Assembly (NCBI RefSeq): GCF_036884655.1
Contig: NC_088357.1
Location: 10,138,501-10,202,500 of the forward strand
Reading direction: 5' to 3'
Length of the DNA stretch: 64,000 nt
From: Musa acuminata AAA Group
Taxonomy: Eukaryota > Streptophyta > Magnoliopsida > Zingiberales > Musaceae
This document shows, in pieces, positions 13,501 through 26,296 of the stretch. The notes beneath the pieces were generated by a model. That model was not told where the DNA came from. It saw nothing but the letters and a program-made list of their open reading frames with translations, and made no database searches. How positions within the stretch are numbered: the stretch's first letter is position 1; each line of letters starts with the position of its first letter. Made by a program: the position numbers and the translations under genes.

Positions 13501-16500
13501 ATTCAGAATATGTGATATAATGGATGCAATTCTTAAGCATGATATAATAAGAAAGACTCATCCCACTTTTGGAATAAAGTTCTCCTTATTTGGATACTAT
13601 AAGGCTGACAATGAATCCTGGACCAGTTAAGACTCATCATGTCTACCCTAGCATGCAAAGCAGAATTCTTTGTCATAGATAGATTTGTCACATGTTTTAC
13701 TAAAGTAAGAAACTTGAATTATTTATCCATAGTTTGCATATTTATCAAGTCAGGAGTATCTTCATCTTGTTTACTTGTAGCATCCTCCTTAAGGAACACT
13801 CCATGATATTATTAATCAGGAAATCCTGAATGAAAAATGATCTCTAGAAAATCACTAGCTTTAATCTAATTTGAAATAAATTAAACACATAAAATTTAAT
13901 AATACATGTGATAAAAGAAATTCAACGGTAAGTTACCACATACCGTCAAGTCCCCATCCCACATATAGAGGAGTAATGCCAATAGCATCCCGGGCAGCAA
14001 TGAAACTTTTATCACGGGTGTCAAGAAGAACAAATGAGAACATTCCATCCAACATATCTACAAAATCTTCTCCGTATTCTTCATACTGATAAAAGGGAAG
14101 AGTTTATTAATACTGGTAGCAACAGCCCTTAGCAGATTAGAAGATCTAAACCTAATGATTTTTAGACAACTCAAAACTGTCAAATCTGAGGTCCTCATCC
14201 AAAACATCTAAAAAGGAAAAATATAAAAGAATCTCAGTTTCTACAACTTACGAGGTGAGCAATCACTTCACAGTCACTTCCAGTCCGGAATTGATGAGAT
14301 TTAAGCTTTGCTCTCAATTCTTCATGGTTGTAGATTTCCCCATTCACCTAGACATAGTGCCCAAAACAAATCAAGATATAATTACACAAGAAGTATAATG
14401 TATCAGTATAAGTACAAACACTAACTTGTGAGCTTCATGAATAATAAACAAATGGTGCAACAAGGTTTAAAATTTTAAATTATAATGGATTTGAAGTATG
14501 TGCAGCACAGACTGACATGATTAGTATGTGTAAATCATCTCCAAGTCAAACAAGGTTGTAAATTTCAACAAGATTTACACATAGCAATTGTGTCAGTCTG
14601 TGTTTGACCAGAAAGTAGACTGTCATGCTATAAGCACAGGGCTTTTTACCATACCAAAATAATGGACTTGTGCTAATCAGCACAAACCTCATGCCAAGTC
14701 ATGTCTGTGTTTTACCAGAACACCCTACACTGGGAAGTGTTTCCTGGTAGCAATGCACCAAAGGATGTTTTCTTTCTGCTTCTTGCTTATTTGTCTCTTT
14801 GGACCTTGCACCTAAAATTAATGTGCCATTTTACCATCCTAATCATTTCATATATATATAAAATTTTTGGGAGGTTTCCTTCAAGGTTTCAATTTAAACT
14901 ATAAGCATTACTGTAGATTTAAAACATTGATGATGCTACACAGTCCAAAAACATACATGTGTCCAAAAGTGTGAACCTTATCTTACTTCTTAATTATATT
15001 ATTCCAATATTAAACACTATATATATATATAAGAAATGGAACCCTTGAACTTATAATTATTTAAATTCTCACAAATTTGCAACATAGAAGTCATATTCGT
15101 TGTTTTAGATTATTTTTCTTTTACATGTCCCTATATCTCCATGTCATCTATTTCAGTATCACACACTATATGCAATCTGCATTGGATTATCTAGTCCATG
15201 TCAATGCAACATTGCTCCTAAATAACTGCTGGTATCCTGTTTTTGGTTAAATTTCTAAGAGAGTTGACAAGAAGTTGACATCTGGTGCTACAGTAGTGTA
15301 GAAATCCATAGATTAAAAGAAAATGATTAATTAATATTGTAAGTGTTGTGAATTGAATTTAGTCCAAAATAAGGCTAGCAGTGGTCAAATATTTTGATTT
15401 CTAAACTGGTCAAGAGACTTCTTATCCATCATAAGAAATGAAGAGTCCACAAGACCAAAGAGGAAAGAACTATTAATTGCCATGCAGTAATTCCGCAAGG
15501 TTGTTAATCCTATTTAGAAAAAAAAAGGGCTAGGTTGATGACTAAAATTTCTATGAAGGCAAACACAATGTAGATTATTGATTGTCGATCATGCTTCATG
15601 ACATCAATCAACTATTATGGAATGACCAAAGCCTTCCCAACTGAGTCCTAGTCAAGTTAGGGAAGTATAATCAAGCCTCATTGACCTTGTTATAGTCCAT
15701 TTGGTGTATAAGAGTTTTAAGATATTTATTATATTGGCTAGACAAGTGACTAGCTACTGAATCATATTTGAAGAGTTACAGATTTCTCTTTAAGTGGAAT
15801 TTTAGAAAGAAATAAAATTTTCCTGAAGGAATGATCTCACAAAATCTCTTTGGATAGCTATATGCATATCTGAAAGGATTTTAGCCTACAGCCTAATACT
15901 TCGATGCTATATTCCCCTTTATACAATAAACTTAATTAAAATTCATAGCTTAATAGTCTTTCATGTCTTTTCTCCTCCTTAAATTGGAGAAAACCCTGGT
16001 AGGAGGATCATGTCCCATCATCTCTTCCCACTCGAGCTGGTAGAACTGGATCAAGAATGGCCATGTCTAGTCCCAAATTTTCGAGGGACCAACTTCTAGC
16101 CTCCAACCAGTTTCCAGCAAATCTTTGCAGTCCGATTAGTGGCCCACTAAGTCAATTCCCGCTATAGTCATATATCAAGCTGATTTGTTGACCACTCTTG
16201 ACTGATTTTCAGGTTATCTTCATCGATTACCAACTGAAACCAACCAATTCCTTTTCATTTCAAAAGTGTTGGGTCCCACATTCTGAATTGGCTTACCAGA
16301 ACAATTCCAAATTGCCAGCAATTAGAAAATGCATTTAAATATGCTAATTATGAAAAGTGGTTGTAAGATGAAGAAACGAATAAATCTCAGTGTTGAAAGG
16401 TTGAATTGCAAAGAACAAAAGGTTAAAAGGTTGAACAAAATCACAAACCGTAACAACAATAGACTTGTCTTCATTATAGAGTGGTTGATCTCCAGAAGTA

Positions 16501-18570
16501 GGGTCAACAATGGCTAACCGTTGGTGAGCAAGATAGCAATCTTCGAAACAATGCAAGCCACTCCAATCAGGGCCTCTGTGCTGCAACCTATTTTTATGTA
16601 AATGATGTTAGAAATGTAGATGAAACATGTTAATACAGCCCATAGATTCTTGATATATGGATACTTAAACCTAGAAATTAGATCTTAAGTAAAGCTAATT
16701 TTGTAATCCAACAAAAATGAATTTGTTGGGATGTCAAAAGTCCTTCAAATGTTAAGATGCTTTAAAGTCATCAAGAAAAGCACATGTGATGACGTATAAT
16801 GTCCTTCCAAAATATTTTATTGAAAATTTTCCACACTCAAACCATGACAAGAAGTCATAATTGTCCCAAATATTTGTGATTGGCTACATACTATTTTTTC
16901 CATCATCCAAAAATATCCTTAATTAATCTAAAAGAATTTAGTTTATAGTATTTCTACTAAGGTCCTATTAGATCTCCCTCTATCTATCCTTGCACCACTA
17001 ATACAAAATCTCACATCTTTTAACTATGTGTTTGTATCATATCAAATGATTCCCCTTCATTTTCTCCCTTGTCTATACTACACCTAATTATTCAGGAACG
17101 AATTTTCGTTGTCATCTTTTCTAGTAAATTCATACATCCACCTCAAAATTTTATCTCAACAACATAAGTTCTTGTACATGTTACTTACAACCCAACACTC
17201 ATATCCATACAGCATCATTGAGCTAAACTGTCTTGCAATTTTTTTTTGTATATACAAAAGGCAAATAGTGATCACACAAAGCTCCCGATGCCCCTCTCCA
17301 TTTTAGTCACATATTTTTTTCTAAATGGACAATATCATCATCAATCTCTCCATCTTGTGGATTAATCGATCCAAGAGATCTAAGATTTCTATTTGCTGAA
17401 AATTCTTATTCATCCAATTTAACTATACCATTAGTACTTCTTTGAATACTCCTAAAATTATATCTCAAATATTGGTGTTAGTCCTACTTAATTTAAAAGT
17501 TGCTAAGGTTTCCCTGCATATCCCAAGTCTAGAATTAATTCAACTTAAACTCTCATTAACTAAACAATATTATCAACAAATAAAATAACCATGGAGGTCT
17601 ATCCTATACACAATTAGTAAGGAAGTGCCCAGATATTTGACTTTTAAGTTTTAACAAATTAATTGACCATATAACTCAATGTAAATTCAATCATGAACCT
17701 TTAATATTAATTTGATTATGTAAATTTTACCATTGATTTAATTCTTGCAGGAATCAAATGTTTGTGGATTCTCAATATTTACCAATAGTGAAGGAATCTA
17801 GGCTACATGTTAACACACAAAATTTCAAAAACACTTGGCCTTTTAACGCTCTACATAAAAATGGATGTTCTCTTCTAATTGTAGCACTTTATTACACAAA
17901 CAATATGATGGAATATCTGCAGAGATATTAATAGCACTTGAAGACCATAAAAAATGTCAGATGAGACCCGTGCCCAAATCTCACGCCCCCCTGTCTCCTC
18001 CTCTTTTCTTTTAGAGCACATTAAGAATTGAAGCGATCCAATCGTATTGTCAATTGGTTTAGAAATAACAGTCGCATTTTTTTCCCCAGAAAAAAGCCTC
18101 ATACTTTTTTGACAACATAAAATTGAGCCTAGCATCCAATCTTACCCGGGACTGCTGTGAACTTCTATCAAGAAAGATGTAATATATATGTTAGCTATAA
18201 CAGAATAATAAATGACTTGCAACCTACGTTGTAAAGGTGAGCAAGACTCCGCAAAATCTAACATGGAAATCATAGATGCATATTGGACTCGATAAGAAAC
18301 ACACCATTTATCGCACTACATACAAATAAGAGAACATACTGCCTACAATCGATCCTAAACACATTAAGAACGACATTTCACCCTCCTTTCCTATCGAACA
18401 ATGCTGCGCAATTATTTAAAGATTCTTCGAACGGAAACAGGAAGGCGAGAATAGGGAGATGACAATAGACTCAGTGGGAGAAAAGAGGACCTCCGAGAGA
18501 GCTCGATGATGCGGGATCTCTTGGCAAGCGAGGTATCCGCACACCCGAGCACCGCTAAGATTCCACACAT
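4566..18570 (-). CDS. ASN: Asparagine synthetase (glutamine-hydrolysing), 14 exons, 591 aa
   Basis: Makes asparagine from aspartate, glutamine and ATP in the cytosol; a main step in plant nitrogen transport. Coding exons, in order on the minus strand: 18570-18491, 16587-16449, 14347-14252, 14085-13944, 12341-12246, 12065-11971, 10294-10133, 9498-9418, 9300-9079, 8592-8458, 8189-8109, 8011-7925, 7720-7613, 4817-4566. Every phase closes and gives 591 residues, normal for plant [13 protein letters not shown] supplies the catalytic Cys2 of the class II glutaminase, followed by [19 protein letters not shown] and [11 protein letters not shown]. The synthetase half carries the ATP-pyrophosphatase loop SGGLDSS near residue 233 and [20 protein letters not shown]. 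All introns are GT-AG except intron 6, which is GC-AG. The last exon ends in a diverged 80-residue tail beginning [20 protein letters not shown]. Only the exact paralogue is open. Confidence 0.97.
4991..5176. repeat. 94-bp tandem duplication in ASN intron 13
   Basis: Two adjacent copies with a period of 94 bp, starting at 4991 and 5085. Both carry attgggttgatactcttttt, actgcatcaacactaca and ggagttggatgacca, with only a handful of differences. The duplication lies in the last intron, away from splice sites. Confidence 0.85.
9287..9352. repeat. 34-bp tandem duplication across the ASN intron 8 / exon 9 border
   Basis: The segment gcatcaataccctcc plus the following AT-rich stretch occurs at 9287-9317 and again at 9321-9351. 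The first copy contains the working acceptor (minus strand ATTAG) and the first 14 nt of exon 9. The second, upstream in transcript sense, is an intronic copy of the same exon start. There the acceptor AG reads CG, which should keep it silent. Confidence 0.75.
12540..12960 (+). mobile_element. LTR-like retroelement fragment in ASN intron 4
   Basis: This GC-richer block inside an AT-rich intron looks like a long terminal repeat read on the plus strand. It has a TATA box (tataaaac at 12711) preceded by a strong hairpin (12660-12697, arms aaaggaata and tattccttt). After it come cctaacttaagagtcagagg, a C-rich segment, and a 3' part with tgtgcagacggcctaggacc. No internal coding region and no second LTR are present, so it is a solo LTR or a short relic. 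The terminal TG/CA and target duplication could not be fixed, so both ends are approximate. Confidence 0.55.
14506..14602. repeat. Foldback (inverted repeat) in ASN intron 2
   Basis: The arms 14506-14536 (cacagactgacatgattag...) and 14572-14602 (...caattgtgtcagtctgtg) are inverted copies matching at about 26 of 31 positions, separated by 35 nt. Such a hairpin could be a very short MITE, a decayed element end or a small-RNA precursor. Nothing in the sequence decides between these. Confidence 0.7.
16900..17580 (-). mobile_element. Decayed RTE-type LINE, C-terminal part, in ASN intron 1
   Basis: Read on the minus strand, broken frames give pieces typical of the end of plant RTE-clade LINE ORFs: [37 protein letters not shown] and [12 protein letters not shown], in the right order from 17400 down to 17090. 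Stops and frameshifts are frequent, so it is long dead. It lies in the same orientation as the host gene. The ends are approximate. Confidence 0.7.
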
Positions 18571-18720
18571 GGCGAACGTTCTCTCGCTCCCTCACCGGCT
18601 TCGCGCGCCGAAAAGAGACGAGAAGGAGCAGGATTCGACCGGTCAGCTCGCTCGCCTCCGCCCACCACCACCCATCACGGGAGCGATATATGAGCGAGGG
18701 ACGGAGACAGCGGAAGGGAT
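18571..18720 (-). promoter_or_regulatory. Core promoter and 5' UTR of ASN
   Basis: Upstream of the ATG at 18570 the DNA is GC-richer. A TATA-like ATATAT (minus strand CATATATCGC) lies at 18686-18691, about 116 bp before the ATG, leaving room for a 5' UTR of roughly 85 nt. No other ATG was noted between it and the start. The assignment is by position only. Confidence 0.45.
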
Positions 18721-18960
18721 CCGAGGAATTAAATCCAAGCCGTTGATGTCAAGAGGCACGAATCCCAGTCTAGGGCATCTTATCGCCCGCATCTCTGGGA
18801 CCCGATCCGGGGATCGCCAAACAGATCAGCTACACCATTGTGATGATCAAAACAGCGAGGAAGCGAATCACTGTTTGACGCGTTTCTACATAAACCCAAA
18901 GCCCCAAACGAAAGCGGAGAGTAATTCCATGATCGGCTGCCGTGGTGGTGGGGCCACTAT

Positions 18961-19112
18961 GTGAACAAGTCTTAAGTTCTTTCTTTGGTCTGATGCATTT
19001 GAAATGATTATGTCGTTGAGCGAAGGAGAGAATTTTTGTTTTATGACTAATTCGAGAGTTGGATATTTATGTCATAAATTCTTACGTCATTGAGCGTAGG
19101 AGAACGATTACT

Positions 19113-19150
<38 letters not shown>

Positions 19151-19709
19151 AAGCAAAAATATTAAGTGTTGGATGTTTTTGGTTCACACGTATCTGACTA
19201 TTTTGAGACTTGTGTAGAGGAGACATGTATCATGTAGCAAGAGATATCTTGTTCGTATCGATCATGTCGAGCATCTTTTGTGGATGCATGGGAAGATAAT
19301 TTACCTAGCTATGGTGCATCTAGGTGGATACATAAATATTTTATTAGATACGTAAATGACAGCATCATGCACGATGAGATATTTTATTAGATAGGGTATC
19401 TAGGGCTTTGATTCTTTTATCCTATATGATGGCATCATACACAAATAATATATATTTATTTATACATAAATATATTAACATATATATATATAAGTATACA
19501 TATACATGTACATATATATAGTATAACATTGCACATGCTCACGTCCCTAGTATTGATATTTTTACATATAAAATAGGGTAGTGATGACTTAGTAAACATA
19601 TGTTGCTATAGTTTTATTCGTGTGTATAATATTTTCAAATCATATAACATAAAATATTTAATCGACTTACGACTTTTTTAGCAAGAATATGTATATAGAT
19701 TTTTGCATC

Positions 19710-19740
<31 letters not shown>

Positions 19741-19958
19741 TTTTTTATATCTTACATAATAACATACGTGTATCGCACATCATAATATAACTGTACATTC
19801 TATAATACACGTCATAACATATATGCGTATTACACGTTGTAATACATATGTGCTTTGTGCATCATAATATATTTGTATATTCTTATATTGCACATCATAA
19901 TAAATGTATATAATATATTGCATGTTATCATATACATGTGATATAAGAATTTTTTATC

Positions 19959-19993
<35 letters not shown>

Positions 19994-22375
19994 CATATAT
20001 TAACATTGAGCTTATATGTAACTCATGGCATTTGTATCAATTAAAACATGCTTTTTCAATACACTATGATTGTTATAATTCGGATGATCACTATTTTACA
20101 TTTTATCCTTACTTGATTCGACTCAAAATTAATATGTTATTTAAGAATCACAATCCTCAATGATCAAGAGGGCTAGGAAGTTATAAACCTGTCTAATTTG
20201 GAGTGTATGGTTATGAGATGAGATGTCTTAATTTAAAACCCTAAATCTTGAATCACTTATTTATAATAATTCATAGTAATGATTCATAGAAAAATATGAA
20301 AGAATCTCATCTAAATTAAATAATACCCAACCTATAAATTTACCTAAATTTTATTTTTTTTAATAATTCATTCCATAATCAAATGACCTGGCTACTATCA
20401 ATTAGACAACTAAATAATCTTGCTAAATAAACCATCTTCTATTGTCATCAAATTTTACAAAAACTTAGAAGACATATCAAACTTAATGCACACTAAATTT
20501 TAGCTTAAAACATAATCATTGGGAGGTTCAACTATTCTCTAAATTTGAATATTATCACATATTTTATTATGTTGAAACTAGGTTGAGATTATCTAAACTT
20601 CGAAACCTTATATCTTTGCATACATATACCATATTTACTCAATTCTAAATCTTACATAATCTTAAGAGATTTAAAAAAATAAAATTTCATCGTATCCATA
20701 AGATGATCAAATCAGTTGGAACAAACTTCTTCAACAAAAACAAAGGATTCTGCATGCTTCAAAGTGATAGATTTATAATTTAAATTATAAGATTCATATT
20801 GAAATCATTTCATAAGTCATAGAATCTTAACTTAACCGTACAAAAAATATATAAAAAATACATCTTAATTTAAACCCTGGATCACCTAAAATCAACTAAA
20901 AATAAAAATTTACAATAAAGCTAAAATCTTAAGTACAAAAATCGAGTTTTTCTTATCAATCTTTTTAAAACCAAGGATTTTAGAGCTTGAATGAATAGAG
21001 AACCGAACTATTTGAGGGAAAATAGCTTAAAAAAATGGGGTAAATGAGTCATGCCCTTATATGGTTTAGCAAGGGAGAATATAACAAAATAGTGAGGAGG
21101 TGGGAAAGAGCTACTCAATTGTATTAGTTATATGAAAAGGGGTATAATGATCCATATCATCTCAATCTGTGTTATGACCCATTGGATAATACTAATGAAG
21201 GCTTCAATAGATATAACGAATTTACTCGGACCCTTTATTAAAAAATATATAATTATTATGAATTCAACGATTCGATGGTGTGGATCTCTAATCTAATCGA
21301 CCCACATATTAATACAAATAGAAAGATAAGAGCCTCTAATCTGATGTCATTTATTATGATAAAGATTAAAAGAAATATCTCTTTGCCAAGATGCTCTCGT
21401 GGCATTTTTAGAATTTAATTTTTTATAATATTTTTTTAAAATCCTGATATATATTTTATTGAGTTTGATACATTACCACATACCTATTGTTTAGGTATGG
21501 AATTTATAGGATAGACTTAGTATCATTAACCTAAGGTATATAAGTCACATTAAATAAATTATAGAGAAATGTTCTTGATGAAACATCCTACTAGTCGACA
21601 ATTATACCTAAATAAGTAGTTATAAATTCTAATTTTATTATAAGTATCCATGTGTATAGTTAAGTTATATACAATTTGTATATAAATGATAAGAAACCTA
21701 AAAGATGACCCACGGAGATTAACCCAAAAAATGTATATGTAAATATGAAAAATATTAATTTAAAAGAAATAATTTCTATTATTGTTGTATACGTATTTTT
21801 TAATATATATTTTATATATTTAGTTTGGGTAAATATAAGCCAAGTAGCACAATTTATGATAGACTATTAACATTAGTTAGTATTCGATAAACGGTGAGAT
21901 CAACCTTTAAGGGTATGTAATGATTTTTTTAGATTTTGTAGTGAAATATATTTAAGTTTGCTATAATGTTATAAGGGCAATTTTTTAACAAAACTCGTAT
22001 CTCAAAAAAAATCTCACAGAACATTATATAAAAAAGATCATTTTATCTTTATTTTCATCGGACTAGTTGTTACCTCTATCCTGCACCACCCCAACGTCAC
22101 TTTTGTCATCGTCTTTTCCCTCTTTTGCCTCATTAGATCTATCGTTGCCTTCATGCGTTTTGTCGAACTCGTCTCACTCTCTCACGAGGGAAGAGAAGGG
22201 AAGACGAGACACGACGATAATTTCAAAAACATAGGATAAAATAATTTTTTTATAAAAATTAAAAAAATATTTTACTAAAATTTTGAAAAATTAGAGTGTT
22301 CCGTGAAAATTTTTCAAATATATATTTTTTTCCGAAAAATCGCCGATGTTATAATATTATATATCCCTAACCCTT
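18961..22375. other. AT-rich intergenic DNA with TA microsatellites
   Basis: No gene was recognised. Long (TA)n tracts lie at 19116-19147, about 19708-19732 and about 19963-19990. Between 19740 and 19935 a loose motif of the type tgcacatcataatata recurs about every 25-40 bp with variations (tcgcacatcataatata, tgtgcatcataatata, ttgcacatcataataa), suggesting an old satellite-like stretch. The rest (20000-22375) is AT-rich with many stops in all frames. Confidence 0.55.
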
Positions 22376-22379
22376 TTTT

Positions 22380-22960
22380 AAGGATAAATATTTGACAGAG
22401 CTCAGAGGAGGGCGAAAACAGAGGTGACGGATAGCTTGGGGTCGATTTGGGACATCATGAGGCCGGGGATCGCCGGCGCCGTCTTCGGACCGGGGTGGAG
22501 GTTCTGGGTCAACCCCGTCGTCTGGAGTGTCGTCAGGGCCGACGCCGTCGTCTGTTGTGCCTCCCCGGTAAACCCTTCTTCTCCGTCCCCAAGTAAATCT
22601 CCCTGGTTGTTGCTCTGCGACGCGTACGGTTCGAATCGGCTCGACCGATGGAAGACCGTTGTCTGTAGTGTTGTCAGGGTTTCCTTCCTCCACTACCTCC
22701 CCGGTAAGCCCTTGTTCAACGTCTCCAAGTAAATCTCATTGGTTGCTACTCAGCGACTCGTTAGGGTTCAAATTGGCTCGATCGAAAGGGTGATATCTTG
22801 GGATCTTTGCGTCGTTTGTGGCGATCATGTTCAATTGCGTCGACATTACTACTTGTCGTGCGGAGAGGGCGAATTCTTCTACGTCGATAAGTCGATAGGT
22901 TTTGGACCTGAAGTTGGGCCTTTGGTTGGTTGGGAATCTTGAGTTTGGTGAAGATGCAAC
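22380..22960. other. GC island with an internal tandem duplication
   Basis: A sudden GC-rich block after AT-rich DNA, opened by a telo-box-like ccctaaccc at 22365. Two diverged copies of a segment of about 136-141 bp follow one another from about 22520 and 22661. Both contain agtgtcgtcaggg or agtgttgtcaggg, ctccccggtaa, aagtaaatctc and a cggctcgaccga-type stretch. Both strands have open frames of about 100 codons (minus 22367-22693; plus 22424-22732, which opens with GTG, not ATG), but neither resembles a known protein. It may be the 5' end of an unrecognised transcript read to the right, since ctccccggtaag looks like a splice donor. Confidence 0.4.
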
Positions 22961-25680
22961 TGACTTAGATTGTTGCAGTGCCCATGCTGCTGATGTTGCG
23001 TTTCTTGCACTTCTTTACATTGTTTGTTTCAGTTAATTGAGTCATAATAAATTAGTATTCATTGTCTATGATGCAAGAACTTTATAAAGCTGTTACTTTA
23101 AGAAGCTTTTCTGCTTAATGTGTTGTGTAGATTGGGCTAGTTGAACTCAGTTCTTTGTAATGCGAGTGCAATTTAGGTAAATATAATTTAATCAGGAACA
23201 TTAAATTCCTAACTTAACTTTTGGGTATGACATTTCATGAGTCTAAATCTTGATTTACTATGGCTTTTGGTTAGGAACATGTTGTAGAAACCCCTCTATA
23301 CTTGTTCAATTAGATCATCCAGTTATTTTATCTTATATTTCCTCATTTTGTGGTTATGGTTTCTTTTTGCCATCTAAGATTTTTCCATTTCAATAGCTAT
23401 ATCTTTGTTCTACCAAAGTTTGGTCATAATGCAAGTGTAAGATTATGTAATGATTGCATAGTAGTGGAGATATCCATGATTTATGCCTCTAAACAATGGA
23501 TGTTTGAGTGCCATCATCACCTAAATGTTCTCCAAGTGTTTGACGTCTTATAGTAATGAACTGAATACAGTGAATGTGAACTTTTGGTGAATGTTTTAGA
23601 ATGTGCCTACAACATGCGGATGGCCAAGGTGTCTCATATGTACTTGACCCTGTGGCTGTATGTGCAGGTGCATATGCTATTTCAAGAAAACCAGAAATTA
23701 GAAGCTTCTTGAAATACTGCTAAATTAGACGCTGATGGAGGTTAAAGGAATACCTAGCAGCACTTTGTGATTGTCATAATTCGAAATAACATATTCAAGT
23801 ATGAGATGACTTTAATACTTATTCAAGAACTCATCTAAGTTAGCTGAATTGATAAGCACTGACTAGAGCTCCAAGAAAGCAAATGGTTTTCATTCCTTTA
23901 TTCAGTTTGTATAGACTGTATTTTAGATCACTACCGTGGCTTGTGCAACAAAAGGTGTTGCACATGAAGTTAATTTGTAGTTGTATACGGACTTCTATGA
24001 AGATCACATAGGCCATGCTAGGTGTTGTAAGGTGTTTGTATCAGCAAATGTGGTTTGCATTGACCATGTTCTAGGCATTGTTATTAGTCTTGCAAAATAC
24101 TATAGTACAACTAGTCATGACGTGGCTATCTAAAGTTTTGTAACGTTTCCATCCAAGGATGATATGATTGTTTAGGAGATTGATTATTCTGGGAGTCATT
24201 ATCAAAATAATTGTAGTTTTTAAACTTTAAATGATTAAGTTGTTTACTGTATGGTTGTAAAACTAATAATAATCATACATCATGAAGGTGTCTTCAGCAA
24301 GACATAAGGCTGTAACATTCAACCGAGGGAAAATAATCTGTATATTTTTTTTAGTTCAGAACTATAGAAGGCTTAGTGTTACTAATGTTTAAATATTTTC
24401 TATTATTAAGACTTCCTTCTAACAGAACTTCCGTTAAACCAGGACGACAAGCGAGAGAGGGTTTAATTTTTGACCCTATAATAAAGTTGTAGTTTAGATT
24501 GTTTGACACATTGCACAAGACTTGCAAGCTTTGGACGAGGAGTTATTTGAGATTTAAAGAAAACACTACTTTTTTTGTTCATACATCCATCTGATTTTAT
24601 AAACTCTGTTTGGAGAACATATTTACTTGTAAATAGAAAAAAAAAGAACATAAGATATGCAGCAAATGGAAACTAAAGCTATGATAACATGCATATGATT
24701 ATTGGAAAAAAAAAATGGTGCTGAGTTCCATGAGATGCTTGGCAAAGAGCCAAATACTCTAGTTGGTGCATCCTGAGCAAGTCGAGCAGATTGTGAAGTT
24801 TCTTGCAAGGAGGCATCACTCTTCTTGAAGGAAGAGTGGAAGGGCTCCTTTTTCAGTAAATTCCAAATGCATTAGCACCTGTTATTCTCCAGATCTCTTA
24901 AAAAATGACTGCCAATTTTGAGTTTTCATTTCTTTTACAACTTAATCAGAACATGACAATAACTTGAGAGGCAGGTTACTCATCAGATTCCAGTATGATT
25001 TCTTTCTTTTCTTTAGCATCGTCTTGCAATCTTAGTTCTTGAAGGTTGAAGCTCTAACTTTTGACATATGCTGTGTCTTTTGTTTCTTCAGCGTGGCAGT
25101 AGGCCTGCTGCTTATACAAGATGCACCCACGGATAAGGGTCCGTATGGAGGGGAGTTGATGGTGTTTTGCAGTGTATTTGTTTTGATCAGGTTTGACTTC
25201 TCCACATAAAATCTTTGAAGATAACGTTCACTGATGTTGACTTTGTTTGCAGTGGGCTTGTATATTGGACTAGTCATTCTCACGATTGCGTGAGAAAATT
25301 TGTTGGGCATGGATGGGGAAGATAAAGGTAAAGCGACTAATCCTCTTACGAAAACTAACGTGTCAAATACAAAAAACAGTAGTAATTTTCCCAAAATTGT
25401 ATTTATGTAGATAAATCGAGTGTAAATTAGCATGTTTGGTTGGTGCTCAGAAGATGCACCATGGTTGATGACCAGTGCTGCTTGTTTTGAAGCAAATGTC
25501 TCATACCTGAGAAAGTGTCCTCACAAAAAAATGTGCAAGTTCCTGATTCATCTTCCCTGGCCTCTCCCTTTGTCTTGTAATTATGTGGTTATTCTTGTAA
25601 TGAGAATAAGTGTTGCGCATTTAATGCGTATCGTTGAATTGAGAAATGGTTCTGACAGTATATACGTCTTACCCCTACCC
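22961..25680. other. AT-rich intergenic DNA, possible introns of an unrecognised transcript
   Basis: No recognisable protein was found. One short open segment, about 25091-25210 on the plus strand, follows a good pyrimidine-AG (tttcttcag). Read in one frame it starts VAVGLLLIQDAPTDKGPYGG and ends in a stop after about 39 codons. It could be a last exon, but no partner exon was found upstream. The rest shows only AT-rich sequence with short frames. Confidence 0.4.
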
Positions 25681-25694
25681 GCAGGACTTATTAA

Positions 25695-26296
25695 GTGTTT
25701 TGGGCCAGTATATGGGCCCATGGAAGACCGGCCCGTCTCGTCAACCCGACGGGAATCCGTAGTTGGACGTCGTTATCTGCGGCCCTCTCGCTTTGACGGT
25801 GCCACGTTACGATATCCGCCTTGACACTTTATCAACACTTGGTTAATATTCGTGCCCAGCAACAAATCTTCGCCCTCTTGAAGTCGTCAGATGCGTCTCC
25901 GATGCGCTCTCCTTCCCCTATTTAAGAGTTGTTACGCGTGCGCAGACCTTCCTCTCCTCCCTCGCCTCTCGTGCCGAACCCAAACCCAATAGGAGAAGGA
26001 AAAGAGAAAAAGAAAAAGAAAAAGGAAAAGAAATAGACGATCGAATTCCCCATCCCCTTCTCTCTCTCTCTCTCTCTCTTCGGATCCGTAACCGAAGCGG
26101 AAAAGAAAAAAAGAAAAAAAGAAAAAAAGAAAAAAAAAAGAAATCGAAAAGAGGGGAAACCAGAGCTCGAAACCCTAACCCTAGCGTCCTTCCCGACTCC
26201 TCCACCGCTTCGGCTCGTCATCGTCCCGCTCGAGCGAGTCACCCTTCCGATTAGGGTTCCGGCGATGTCGGGCTGCCGTCCCGGCGACACCCGACC
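25695..26296 (+). promoter_or_regulatory. Promoter and 5' UTR of the PHD gene, with overlapping uORF
   Basis: Two site II motifs (TGGGCC at 25701 and the palindrome TGGGCCCA at 25713-25720) lie about 200 bp before a TATA-like TATTTAAG at 25919-25926. The likely leader then contains a (CT)n tract at 26058-26079, A-rich blocks, and a telo-box AAACCCTAACCCTAG at 26170-26184. Site II plus telo-box is a common pairing in plant growth-related and housekeeping promoters. The only upstream ATG, at 26265, opens an 11-codon ORF whose stop overlaps the main start as ATGA (26297-26300). Confidence 0.6.

Noticed and set aside
18506..18964. Plus-strand frame of 152 codons
   Set aside because: It runs antisense over exon 1 and the leader of ASN and has no recognisable content; the ASN reading is certain.
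22367..22693. Minus-strand frame of 108 codons
   Set aside because: Lies in the duplicated GC island; no recognisable motif and the duplication explains its length.
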